DNA from: Hyphomicrobiales bacterium
Lineage (GTDB): Bacteria > Pseudomonadota > Alphaproteobacteria > Rhodobacterales > Rhodobacteraceae
Direction of reading: 5' to 3'
DNA: 5,495 nt
NCBI GenBank assembly: GCA_003558415.1
Contig: PWLT01000181.1
Coordinates: forward strand, 1-5,495
Position numbers and translations under genes: made by a program. Numbering within the stretch: the stretch's first letter is position 1; every line of letters begins with the position of its first letter. Positions 1-5,495 of this stretch are shown here, piece by piece. The notes under the pieces are model-generated. The model saw nothing but the letters and a program-made list of their open reading frames with translations. It made no database searches and was not told the origin of the DNA.

Positions 1-307
1 CACCTTTCCCGAGATTGGTACCGCGCCCGAGCGTACCGCCTTCGAATCGCTGGCCGCGCGGGTCCGGCTCACCCGCTTCGGCATGGATTGCTACGCCTAT
101 GCACTGCTTGCGGCGGGCCAGATCGATCTGGTCGTCGAGGCCGGTCTGCACCCCTATGACATCCACGCGCCCATCGCCGTGATCGAGGCCGCGGGCGGCG
201 TGGTCACCGACTGGACAGGCGCGCCCGCACATGACGGCGGGCGCGTGCTGGCCGCGGCCAATCGCGAGATCCACGCCGCCGCGCTCGAATGGCTCGCCAC
301 CGCCTGA
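1..307 (+). CDS. hisN: Histidinol-phosphatase, inositol monophosphatase family (3' fragment)
   Basis: This is the C-terminal 101 residues of a protein whose start lies left of the window; the reading frame begins at base 2. The visible part matches the C-terminal half of the HisN type of the IMPase-like fold, with a GMDCYAYALLAAGQIDLVVE stretch (residues 28-47 of the fragment), then PYDIHAPIAVIEAAGGVVTD (51-70), then a short GGRVLAA strand and a closing helix. The Asp in PYD occupies the place of the metal-binding Asp of the WDxAAG motif of inositol monophosphatases. HisN dephosphorylates L-histidinol phosphate to histidinol in histidine biosynthesis, in the cytoplasm. The metal motifs that would clinch the family are outside the window, so a general inositol-monophosphatase-type enzyme remains possible. 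The gene ends convergently with the guanine deaminase gene, with 16 bases between stops and no clear terminator there. Confidence 0.85.
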   Translation, partial: TFPEIGTAPERTAFESLAARVRLTRFGMDCYAYALLAAGQIDLVVEAGLHPYDIHAPIAVIEAAGGVVTDWTGAPAHDGGRVLAAANREIHAAALEWLATA

Positions 308-323
308 GCGCCGCGCCGGGAGG

Positions 324-1613
324 TCAGGATCCGCCGACGGGCCGTCCCGCGACCCGGACCTCACGAATACACCGATCATCGCCCATCATGATGGTGGGAA
401 AGAGCGCCTCCCAGAAATCCTCGGCCCGCGCGGCGCGCTGCGCGATGGCTGGTGTGGCCTTCAGGTCGAGCACGACCAGATCGGCCTCGCATCCCGGGCG
501 CAGATCGCCGATCCGATCCTCGAGCCCCAGCACCCCGGCCGCGCCCCGCGTGGCCAGCCACCACAGCTGCGCCGGATGCAGCGCCGTGCCGCGCAACTGG
601 CCGATCTCATAGGCGGCGGCCATCGTCCGCAGCATCGAAAACGACGACCCCCCGCCCGTATCCGTCGCGAGCCCGACGGGCACGCCGGCGCGCTTGAGCC
701 CGTCCACATCGCACAGGCCCGAGCCGATGAAGCTGTTCGAGGTCGGGCAATGCGCCACGCCCGCGCCGCTTTCGGCCAGCCGCGCGCGCTCGCGCGGCGT
801 CAGATGGATCGCATGGCCGAAAACCGCGCCGGGGCCGATCAGCCCGAAGCCTTCATACACATCCAGATAGTCGCGCGCCTGCGGAAACAGCCCGGCGACC
901 CATTCGACCTCGTCGGTCTGCTCGCTCAGATGGGTCTGCATCGGGCAATCCGGATGTGCCTTCCACAGTGCACCCAGTGCCTCGAGCTGCGCAGGTGTGG
1001 AGGTGGGCGCAAAGCGCGGGGTGATGACATAGGACAGCCGCCCGCGTCCGTGCCAGCGTTCGATCAGCGCCTGCGATTCGTCATGGGCGCGCGCGGGCGT
1101 GTCGCACAGTGCGGCGGGCGCGTTGCGGTCCATGCAGGTCTTGCCGGCGAGCGCGCGCAACCCGCGCGCCTCGGCCTCGGCAAAGAAGGCGTCCACGCTT
1201 TCGGGATGCGAGGTGGCATAGGAACACAGCGTCGTGGTCCCGTTGGCCAGCGCCAGATCGAGGCTCAGCGCCGCGATCCGCCGGGCGTGCCGGGCATCGT
1301 CAAAGCGCATCTCCTCGGGGAAGGTGTAGCTCTCGAGCCAGTCGACCAGCCGCTTGCCCCAGCTCGCGATGATCCCCGTCTGCGGATAGTGCATGTGGCA
1401 GTCGACAAATCCCGCCGAGATCAGCCCGTCGCCGTAGTCGCGGATCTGCGCCTGCGGGTGCGCGGTGCGCAGCGTGTCGGCGGGGCCCACCGCCGCGATG
1501 CGGCCATCCTCGATCAGCACGCCGCCGCGGCGGTCGTGGCGTGCCGCGGCTGGGCCTTCGATGAAGGGATCGGCGTTGAAGGACAGCGTCTGTCCCAGGA
1601 GCAGTTCGGCCAT
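324..1613 (-). CDS. guaD: Guanine deaminase
   Basis: A complete 429-residue amidohydrolase that should deaminate guanine to xanthine and ammonia in purine catabolism or salvage; cytoplasmic, zinc-dependent. The N-terminal beta-sandwich is followed by the zinc motif VDCHMHYPQTG (His73, His75). The QTHLSEQ segment (His228, Glu231), the FGHAIHL segment (His267) and LATDTGGGSSFSM (Asp318) supply the other expected zinc and catalytic residues, matching the HxH/H/H/D set of known guanine deaminases. HYPQT, GKTCMDRNAP (157-166) and HCPTSNSFIGSG (288-299) are typical of guanine deaminases rather than of other amidohydrolases such as chlorohydrolases or cytosine deaminase. The frame stays open upstream to 1778, but the start at 1613 (MAELLLGQ) gives the usual family length and keeps the gene clear of fau; a weak purine run (GGGGA) lies about 8 bases before it. 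It is divergent from fau and convergent with hisN, so it is probably transcribed alone. Confidence 0.95.
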   Translation of the reverse strand: MAELLLGQTLSFNADPFIEGPAAARHDRRGGVLIEDGRIAAVGPADTLRTAHPQAQIRDYGDGLISAGFVDCHMHYPQTGIIASWGKRLVDWLESYTFPEEMRFDDARHARRIAALSLDLALANGTTTLCSYATSHPESVDAFFAEAEARGLRALAGKTCMDRNAPAALCDTPARAHDESQALIERWHGRGRLSYVITPRFAPTSTPAQLEALGALWKAHPDCPMQTHLSEQTDEVEWVAGLFPQARDYLDVYEGFGLIGPGAVFGHAIHLTPRERARLAESGAGVAHCPTSNSFIGSGLCDVDGLKRAGVPVGLATDTGGGSSFSMLRTMAAAYEIGQLRGTALHPAQLWWLATRGAAGVLGLEDRIGDLRPGCEADLVVLDLKATPAIAQRAARAEDFWEALFPTIMMGDDRCIREVRVAGRPVGGS

Positions 1614-1686
1614 GGTCGGTCCCCGTTGCGTGATCCGGCGGCACAAGGTATCGGCGAATGGGCGCGGGCGGAACCGCGGGTTTCGC

Positions 1687-1730
1687 CCCCTGCAGATGCC
1701 GCAGCGCGGTCGAGGTGGCACCATCAGGGG
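1687..1730 (+). repeat. Inverted repeat overlapping the fau ribosome binding site
   Basis: The arms CCCCTG (1687-1692) and CAGGGG (1725-1730) are perfect complements. Inside them TGCC (1697-1700) pairs with GGCA (1717-1720), with 4-base internal loops on each side. The right outer arm includes the first GG of the Shine-Dalgarno-like GGAGG at 1729-1733. If the transcript starts upstream of 1687, the folded form would partly mask the start of fau. A competing small hairpin, CCGC (1699-1702) with GCGG (1706-1709), uses part of the same bases. GC-rich DNA yields such pairings by chance, so function is unproven. Confidence 0.35.
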
Positions 1731-1733
1731 AGG
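1729..1733 (+). promoter_or_regulatory. Ribosome binding site that fixes the GTG start of fau
   Basis: GGAGG lies in the purine run AGGGGAGGGGGA, directly before a GTG at 1738, with 4 bases between the core and the start codon. The nearest in-frame ATG (1696) has no comparable purine-rich site before it, so the GTG is the better start. Confidence 0.65.
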
Positions 1734-1737
1734 GGGA

Positions 1738-2301
1738 GTGGAGAACGGCATCGCAGAGCGCAAGGCGGCGCTGCGCAAGGCCGCGCAGGCGGCAAGGGCG
1801 CGCGCCCATGCGCGCGTCGCGCCGGGCGAGAGCGCGCGGGTGCTTGGCGAGCTGCTTGCTGATCACGCGGGCCGGGTGCTGTCGGGCTACATGCCGATGC
1901 GCAGCGAGATCGACCCGCTCCCGGCCATGGCGGCGCATGAGGGGCCAGTCTGCGTTCCGGTGATCGCGGGCCGGGGCCTTCCGCTGCGGTTTCGGGAATG
2001 GTCGCCCGATGCCGCGCTCGAGGAAGGGCCGTTCGGCGCGCGCGTTCCTGCCTCCGGGGCATGGCTGGAGCCTGAGATCCTGATCGTGCCGCTTCTGGCC
2101 TTCGACCGGCGCGGCTTCCGGCTGGGCTATGGCGGCGGCTTCTATGACCGCACGCTGGCGCGGCTGCGCGCGCGCGGCCCGCGCCTCGCGCTCGGCTTTG
2201 CCTATGCCGCGCAGGAGGTGGAGGCGGTCCCCGTCGAGGAGACGGACCAGCCCCTTGACCTGATCGTGACCGAAGCCGGGGTGATCACGCCCCGGGGCTG
2301 A
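1738..2301 (+). CDS. fau: 5-formyltetrahydrofolate cyclo-ligase (methenyl-THF synthetase)
   Basis: A 187-residue protein, the normal length for this family (about 180-200). It catalyses the ATP-dependent conversion of 5-formyltetrahydrofolate to 5,10-methenyltetrahydrofolate, returning a dead-end folate to one-carbon metabolism in the cytoplasm. Visible signatures are the basic N-terminal helix with LRKAAQAAR (12-20), the YMPMRSEIDP folate-site segment (51-60), the nucleotide and active-site signature PLLAFDRRGFRLGYGGGFYD (118-137), and the C-terminal block PVEETDQPLDLIVTEAGVI (165-183). The GTG start is chosen because a strong purine-rich site precedes it; an in-frame ATG at 1696 would add 14 residues that do not look like the family. 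It is divergent from guaD, and 51 bases separate it from the downstream phosphoesterase gene, so the two are probably cotranscribed. The gene is also called ygfA in E. coli. Confidence 0.95.
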   Translation: MENGIAERKAALRKAAQAARARAHARVAPGESARVLGELLADHAGRVLSGYMPMRSEIDPLPAMAAHEGPVCVPVIAGRGLPLRFREWSPDAALEEGPFGARVPASGAWLEPEILIVPLLAFDRRGFRLGYGGGFYDRTLARLRARGPRLALGFAYAAQEVEAVPVEETDQPLDLIVTEAGVITPRG

Positions 2302-2352
2302 GCCGCGCGCGCGGGTCTTGCCCTCGGCGGGCGGCTTCTCTAAGCGAATTTC

Positions 2353-3165
2353 ATGCGTATTCTCTTTCTGGGCGATGTGATGGGCCGGTCGGGCCGCGCG
2401 GCGGTGGCCGAGCGGCTCCCGAGGCTGCGCGAGGAATGGCGGCTCGATTTCGTGGTGGTCAATGGCGAGAACGCCTCGAACGGCGCGGGGCTCACGCCCG
2501 AGCACGCGAAGCTCTTGCTCGATGCGGGTGCGGACTGCCTGACGCTGGGTGATCACGCCTTCGATCAAAAGGCGATGCTGTCCTTCATCGAGCAGGAGCC
2601 GCGCATCATCCGCCCGATCAACTTCGCCAAGCTCGCGCCGGGGCGGGGCTTTAGGCTGTTCGATGCCGCGGGCGGGCGCAAGGTGCTGGTGGCCCAGGTG
2701 CTGGGGCAGGTCTTCATGAAACGGCCCTTCGATGATCCGTTCTCGGCCATCGATCCGGTGCTCAAGGCGCATCCTCCGGGGGGCTTGGCGCAGGCGGTGC
2801 TTGTGGACATGCATTGCGAGGCGACAAGCGAGAAGATGGCCATGGGCCATTGGTGCGACGGGCGCGCCAGCGTGGTGGTGGGCACGCATACCCATATCCC
2901 CACCGCCGATGTGCAGATCCTGCCCGGGGGCACCGCATACCAGTCGGATGCGGGCATGTGCGGGGATTACAACTCGATCATCGGCATGGACCGCGAGGAG
3001 CCCATGCGCCGCTTCATCACGGGCATGGGCAAGGGCCGGTTCGAGCCGGCGCTGGGCGAGGCGACGCTCTCGGGGCTCTATGTGGAAACCGACGACCGCA
3101 CCGGCAAGGCGACGCGTAGCGAGATGGTCCGGCTGGGCGGGCGTCTGCAGCAAGCCGGGCCGTGA
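2353..3165 (+). CDS. YmdB-like metallophosphoesterase, TIGR00282 family
   Basis: A 270-residue cytoplasmic calcineurin-fold phosphoesterase of the TIGR00282/YmdB family. Bacillus subtilis YmdB hydrolyses cyclic nucleotides and affects motility and biofilm choice; whether this protein has the same substrate is inference. The order of metal motifs is complete: FLGDVMGRSG (Asp8), VVNGENASNGAG (Glu39, Asn40), TLGDHAFDQ (Asp67, His68), VDMHCEATSEK (His154) and VVGTHTHIPTAD (His179, His181), followed by the family block YQSDAGMCGDYNSIIGM (196-212). The GDH triplet has Asp where Bacillus YmdB has Asn (GNH); from memory this is usual in Rhodobacterales members. There is no signal peptide or membrane segment. 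The ATG at 2353 coincides with the first conserved strand; its ribosome binding site is weak. It follows fau by 51 bases, which suggests an operon. Confidence 0.92.
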   Translation: MRILFLGDVMGRSGRAAVAERLPRLREEWRLDFVVVNGENASNGAGLTPEHAKLLLDAGADCLTLGDHAFDQKAMLSFIEQEPRIIRPINFAKLAPGRGFRLFDAAGGRKVLVAQVLGQVFMKRPFDDPFSAIDPVLKAHPPGGLAQAVLVDMHCEATSEKMAMGHWCDGRASVVVGTHTHIPTADVQILPGGTAYQSDAGMCGDYNSIIGMDREEPMRRFITGMGKGRFEPALGEATLSGLYVETDDRTGKATRSEMVRLGGRLQQAGP

Positions 3166-3265
3166 TCGTGCGGGCGTGGTCTGGGCGATACCCTATTCCG
3201 GGTGAGCGGTATTCGGGTTGGGTCCGGTCGGCGCCGGGGCTGCTGTTTATGCGTCTGTTCCTTGT

Positions 3266-3330
3266 GCAGCCGCTCGCGGCCATTGCCCGCGCTTCCGGCG
3301 GCAATGATGGTGAATCCGCGCGACGGCTGC
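3266..3330. repeat. Nested inverted repeat / long hairpin before the permease
   Basis: Three nested perfect arm pairs line up on one axis. GCAGCCG (3266-3272) pairs with CGGCTGC (3324-3330), CGCGG (3275-3279) with CCGCG (3316-3320), and CATTGCC (3281-3287) with GGCAATG (3300-3306). GC at 3289-3290 with GC at 3298-3299 extends the apical stem past a bulged C, closing a 7-base loop. The main irregularity is a 9-base bulge, 3307-3315, on the 3' side. About 21 base pairs form in 65 bases. No T-run follows on either strand, so it does not look like an ordinary intrinsic terminator; a leader structure of the permease mRNA, a small RNA or an mRNA 3' end stabiliser are all possible. Confidence 0.5.
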
Positions 3331-3385
3331 GACGGGGCTTGATGCGCTAGGCCAATCTGCGGAAACTGCGCGACTGCCGTGTTGC

Positions 3386-3390
3386 GGGGG
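3386..3390 (+). promoter_or_regulatory. Ribosome binding site of the permease gene
   Basis: A GGGGG run ends 5 bases before the ATG at 3396. It is a plain purine-rich site and supports this ATG as the start. Confidence 0.5.
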
Positions 3391-3395
3391 AATGA

Positions 3396-5174
3396 ATGCT
3401 GGGATTCGAACTCTCCGAGGGTGCGAGCGCCCTACTGGCGCTCGCCATTGTGGTGGGCATGTTCGTGCTCTTCATCCGGGAGGTGTTACCGGTCGAGGTG
3501 ACGGCCCTGTCCGGTGCGGTGCTGATGATCGTGCTGGGCATCGTGCCCCATGAGATGGCGCTCGATGTGCTCTCCAACCCCGCGCCCTGGACCATCGCCG
3601 CACTTTTCATCATCGTCGGCGGTCTGGTTCGCACCGGGGCGCTGGACTGGGTGACGCAGCTCGCCGCCGCCAATGTCGAGGCCCGCCCAGTCCTGACCCT
3701 GACCGGGCTGGCGCTGACGGTGGTGGCGATGTCGGCCTTCATGAACAACACGCCCATCGTCGTGGTGATGATCCCGATCTTCATGCAGCTGGCCAAGCAG
3801 CTGTCGCTCAAACCCTCCAAGCTGATGATTCCGCTGAGCTATCTGTCCATCTTCGGGGGCACCATCACGCTGCTGGGAACCTCGACCAACCTGCTTGTGG
3901 ACGGGGTGGCGCGCAGCCACGGGATGGAGCCCTTCACCATCTTCGAGATCACGCCGGTGGGCATCGTGCTGGCGCTGGTCGGCATGGCCTATCTGGCGTT
4001 TTTCGCCAGGCGGTTGCTGCCTGACCGCACTTCGATGAGCGGGCTGATCTCGGATCGCTCGCGCATGAAGTTCTTTACCGAGGTCGCGGTGCCCGAGGGC
4101 TCCGACCTGATCGGCGAGCCGCTCGAGGCGGTCGAGATGTTCAAACGCGGCGGCGCGCGGGTGATTGACGTGCTGCGCGGCGATGCCTCGCTGCGCCGCG
4201 ATCTCGCAGGGGTGACGCTGCAGGCGGGCGACCGGGTGGTGCTGCGCACGCCGATGTCCGAGGTTCTGGGGCTGCAGGGCAACAAGGACGTGAACCTCGT
4301 CGACAAGCTCTCCTCGGTGCAAACCAGTACCGTTGAGGCGCTGATCACGCCGGGCTGCCGCATGGTCGGGCGCAAGCTGGGCGATCTGCGCCTGCGGCGG
4401 CGCTATGGCGTCTATCCGCTGGCCGTGCACCGGCGAAACCAGAATATCGGCCGCCAGCTCGACGATCTGATCGTGCAGGTGGGCGACACGCTGCTGCTGG
4501 AGGGCGCGCCCGAGGATATCCAGCGTCTGGCCGCCGAGATGGACATGGTCGATATCGGCCAACCCTCGGAAAAGGCGTTCCGGCGCCGTCACGCCCCGCT
4601 GGTGATCGGGGTGCTGGGCGCCATCGTGGTGCTTTCGGCGCTGGGGCTCGCGCCGATCTCGGTTCTCGCCTTCATCGGCGTGGCCATCGTGCTCGTCACC
4701 CGCTGCATCGACGCCGAGGAGGCATTTGGATTCATCGACGGGCGGCTGCTGGCGCTGATCTTCGGGATGCTCGCTGTGGGCGCGGGGCTGGAGCATTCCG
4801 GTGCAGTGCGGTTGGTGGTGGAAACGGTCGCGCCCTGGATGGCCGGGATGCACCCGGTTCTACTTGTTTTCGCGGTGTACCTGTTGACCAGTATTCTCAC
4901 CGAGATCGTAACGAACAATGCCGTGGCAGTCATCCTGACCCCCATCGCGATCGGGCTGGGGCTGTCGCTCGGGGTCGATCCGCGGCCGCTGGTGGTGGCG
5001 GTGATGATCGCCGCTTCGGCCAGTTTTGCCACCCCCATCGGCTACCAGACCAACACGCTCGTCTACGGGCCCGGCGGATATCACTTCACCGATTACATGC
5101 GCTTCGGCATCCCGCTCAACATCATCATGGCGCTGACTGCCAGCCTCGTGATACCGCTGTTCTGGCCGTTGTGA
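3396..5174 (+). CDS. SLC13/DASS family permease with two RCK_C domains
   Basis: A 592-residue inner-membrane transporter of the divalent anion:sodium symporter / ArsB-like superfamily. The N-terminal membrane half has hydrophobic segments near 12-50, 66-80, 97-130, 144-170 and 183-207. It carries the substrate and sodium motifs FMNNTP (115-120) and LLGTSTNLL (159-167). A soluble insert follows (about 220-390) with two tandem repeats resembling TrkA-C/RCK_C domains, roughly 227-295 and 310-385, each ending in a GD-rich strand (QAGDRVVLR, QVGDTLLLE). The second membrane half (about 400-592) repeats the motifs as TEIVTNNAVAVILTP (502-516) and ATPIGYQTNTLVYGPGGY (545-562). This layout is that of SLC13 permeases related to the Chlamydomonas SAC1/SLT sulfate transporters; the substrate (sulfate, a dicarboxylate or another anion) cannot be read from the sequence. 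The RCK_C insert suggests control by a cytosolic ligand. The lipoprotein gene follows after 14 bases. Confidence 0.92.
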   Translation: MLGFELSEGASALLALAIVVGMFVLFIREVLPVEVTALSGAVLMIVLGIVPHEMALDVLSNPAPWTIAALFIIVGGLVRTGALDWVTQLAAANVEARPVLTLTGLALTVVAMSAFMNNTPIVVVMIPIFMQLAKQLSLKPSKLMIPLSYLSIFGGTITLLGTSTNLLVDGVARSHGMEPFTIFEITPVGIVLALVGMAYLAFFARRLLPDRTSMSGLISDRSRMKFFTEVAVPEGSDLIGEPLEAVEMFKRGGARVIDVLRGDASLRRDLAGVTLQAGDRVVLRTPMSEVLGLQGNKDVNLVDKLSSVQTSTVEALITPGCRMVGRKLGDLRLRRRYGVYPLAVHRRNQNIGRQLDDLIVQVGDTLLLEGAPEDIQRLAAEMDMVDIGQPSEKAFRRRHAPLVIGVLGAIVVLSALGLAPISVLAFIGVAIVLVTRCIDAEEAFGFIDGRLLALIFGMLAVGAGLEHSGAVRLVVETVAPWMAGMHPVLLVFAVYLLTSILTEIVTNNAVAVILTPIAIGLGLSLGVDPRPLVVAVMIAASASFATPIGYQTNTLVYGPGGYHFTDYMRFGIPLNIIMALTASLVIPLFWPL

Positions 5175-5176
5175 GC

Positions 5177-5183
5177 AGGGAGG
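5177..5183 (+). promoter_or_regulatory. Ribosome binding site of the lipoprotein gene
   Basis: AGGGAGG lies just past the permease stop codon and 5 bases before the ATG at 5189. It is the clearest ribosome binding site in the window and supports a real, cotranscribed gene starting there. Confidence 0.7.
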
Positions 5184-5188
5184 CCGCC

Positions 5189-5495
5189 ATGCGACCCATC
5201 TTGACCGCCGCCGTGCTGGGCGGGGCACTCATGGCCTGCGCGCCCGCGCAGGAGCCCGCACCGCGCGCCGCCAGCCTGAGCGCCGCGATGCTCACCGTGA
5301 CGCTCAATGACGGGCAGCGCTGCCGCGGGCCAAGGCCCGAGGGGGCAGGGCCGCAGGGCTGGTCCGGCACGCTCGAGGGCTGCTCGGTCGCCTACCCTTA
5401 CGAGGTCCGCCTCGCGCCCAAGGTCAACCCGTTGCGCGGCGCCGTCGAGGCGGTCGCAACCGCGCTCAGCTTCGACGACCAGCTTGCCGCGATGG
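5189..5495 (+). CDS. Small putative lipoprotein, function unknown (5' fragment)
   Basis: The frame is open from the ATG to the window edge (102 codons, no stop seen). The N-terminus is a short lipoprotein signal: one Arg, a hydrophobic stretch ILTAAVLGGALMA, then Cys17 in the lipobox LMAC. Cleavage before Cys17 would be expected, followed by a Pro/Ala-rich linker (18-30). With no Asp at the residue after Cys17 (it is Ala), the mature protein is more likely sorted to the outer membrane, facing the periplasm, by the rule known from E. coli. The globular part begins near residue 31 (MLTVTLNDGQRCRG) and has two further cysteines, Cys45 and Cys65 (LEGCSVAYPYEVRL), that could form a disulfide. I do not recognise the family. 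It sits 14 bases after the permease gene with a strong ribosome binding site, so cotranscription is likely; a functional link to transport is only inference. Confidence 0.8.
   Translation, partial: MRPILTAAVLGGALMACAPAQEPAPRAASLSAAMLTVTLNDGQRCRGPRPEGAGPQGWSGTLEGCSVAYPYEVRLAPKVNPLRGAVEAVATALSFDDQLAAM

Larger units (their letters stand above)
1614..1737. promoter_or_regulatory. Divergent guaD/fau intergenic region
   Basis: This 124-base spacer separates two outward-facing genes and must hold both of their promoters. On the plus strand a weak sigma-70-like pair can be drawn: TTGCGT at 1626-1631 and TATCGG at 1649-1654 with a 17-base spacer, each matching the consensus at only three positions. 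No convincing promoter is visible on the minus strand. The last third (1687-1730) forms an inverted repeat that reaches the fau ribosome binding site. The region is too short for a canonical 6S RNA, and I see no clear operator for a purine repressor. Confidence 0.35.
3166..3395. other. 230-base spacer with no convincing gene
   Basis: The spacer lies between the phosphoesterase stop and the permease start and probably contains the end of the fau transcript and the promoter and leader of the permease. It is visibly less GC-rich than its flanks near 3187-3265. It contains a near direct repeat, TATTCCGGGT at 3194-3203 and TATTCGGGT at 3210-3218, and a 65-base nested inverted repeat at 3266-3330. 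A 62-codon open frame (3162-3350, GTG start overlapping the preceding stop) has no ribosome binding site and an arginine-rich, unconserved-looking product, so I do not call it. No classical terminator with a T-run is visible. Confidence 0.5.

Noticed and set aside
308..323. A bidirectional terminator between the convergent hisN and guaD genes.
   Set aside because: The 16-base gap has no clear stem-loop or T-run; termination may lie within the facing genes or depend on Rho.
1614..1737. A 6S RNA gene next to fau, as in E. coli ssrS-ygfA.
   Set aside because: The spacer is only 124 bases and does not fold into the long rod with a central bubble by eye. A covariance-model search would settle it; I cannot support it.
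231..1862. A 543-codon open frame on the plus strand opposite guaD.
   Set aside because: Its product is rich in Arg, Ala, Pro, Gln and His with no recognisable motif, and it is antisense to a clear guanine deaminase. Long antisense frames are normal in high-GC genes with G/C third positions.
2289..2314. Short palindromes GCCCCGGGGC (2289-2298) and CCGCGCGCGCGG (2303-2314) around the fau stop codon.
   Set aside because: Pure G/C palindromes of this size are expected by chance here, and no T-run follows to make a terminator.
1300..3153. A 617-codon minus-strand open frame across fau and the phosphoesterase gene.
   Set aside because: It is the antisense of two well-supported genes and has low-complexity His/Arg/Ala/Pro composition with no motif or ribosome binding site.
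3162..3350. A 62-codon frame whose GTG start overlaps the phosphoesterase stop as GTGA.
   Set aside because: The overlap resembles translational coupling, but there is no ribosome binding site, the product is arginine-rich without motifs, and the frame runs through the nested hairpin. It could be revisited if homologues exist.
3486..4853. A 455-codon minus-strand open frame opposite the permease.
   Set aside because: Its His/Gln/Asp/Arg-rich product is a typical mirror image of hydrophobic transmembrane codons.
1..5495. A novel defence, mobile or biosynthetic system.
   Set aside because: All sizeable genes belong to known housekeeping or transport families; I see no transposase, integrase, phage gene, CRISPR repeat, toxin-antitoxin pair or composition shift.

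Overview
The window reads as ordinary chromosomal DNA from a GC-rich alphaproteobacterium. Rhodobacterales (Paracoccus/Rhodobacter/Roseobacter-like) is the best guess. This rests on the high GC with strong third-position G/C use, the protein signatures (for example the GDHAFDQ variant of the YmdB-like phosphoesterase), and recalled similarity to Rhodobacterales proteins. No search was run.

Layout from left to right. The 3' end of a histidinol-phosphatase gene of the inositol-monophosphatase family (hisN-like) runs to 307 on the plus strand. Facing it, with only 16 bases between the two stop codons, is a complete minus-strand guanine deaminase gene (guaD, 324-1613). A 124-base divergent spacer follows. 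It then leads into 5-formyltetrahydrofolate cyclo-ligase (fau/ygfA, GTG start at 1738, end 2301) and a YmdB-like TIGR00282 metallophosphoesterase (2353-3165), both on the plus strand and probably one operon. A 230-base spacer (3166-3395) has no convincing gene but holds a nested 65-base inverted-repeat structure. Next comes a 592-residue SLC13/DASS-type permease with two predicted internal RCK_C (TrkA-C) domains (3396-5174). It is followed after 14 bases by the start of a small lipoprotein gene (5189 onward) that runs off the window.

Functionally these are housekeeping genes: histidine biosynthesis, purine catabolism or salvage, folate repair, cyclic-nucleotide or RNA-linked phosphodiesterase activity, and anion transport. 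I see no mobile element, CRISPR array, tRNA, rRNA, toxin-antitoxin pair or defence system. The items most worth a second look are non-coding: the nested hairpin before the permease, and a hairpin that overlaps the ribosome binding site of fau. The pairing of the permease with an uncharacterised lipoprotein, and an Asp in place of the usual metal-site Asn in the phosphoesterase, are secondary points.
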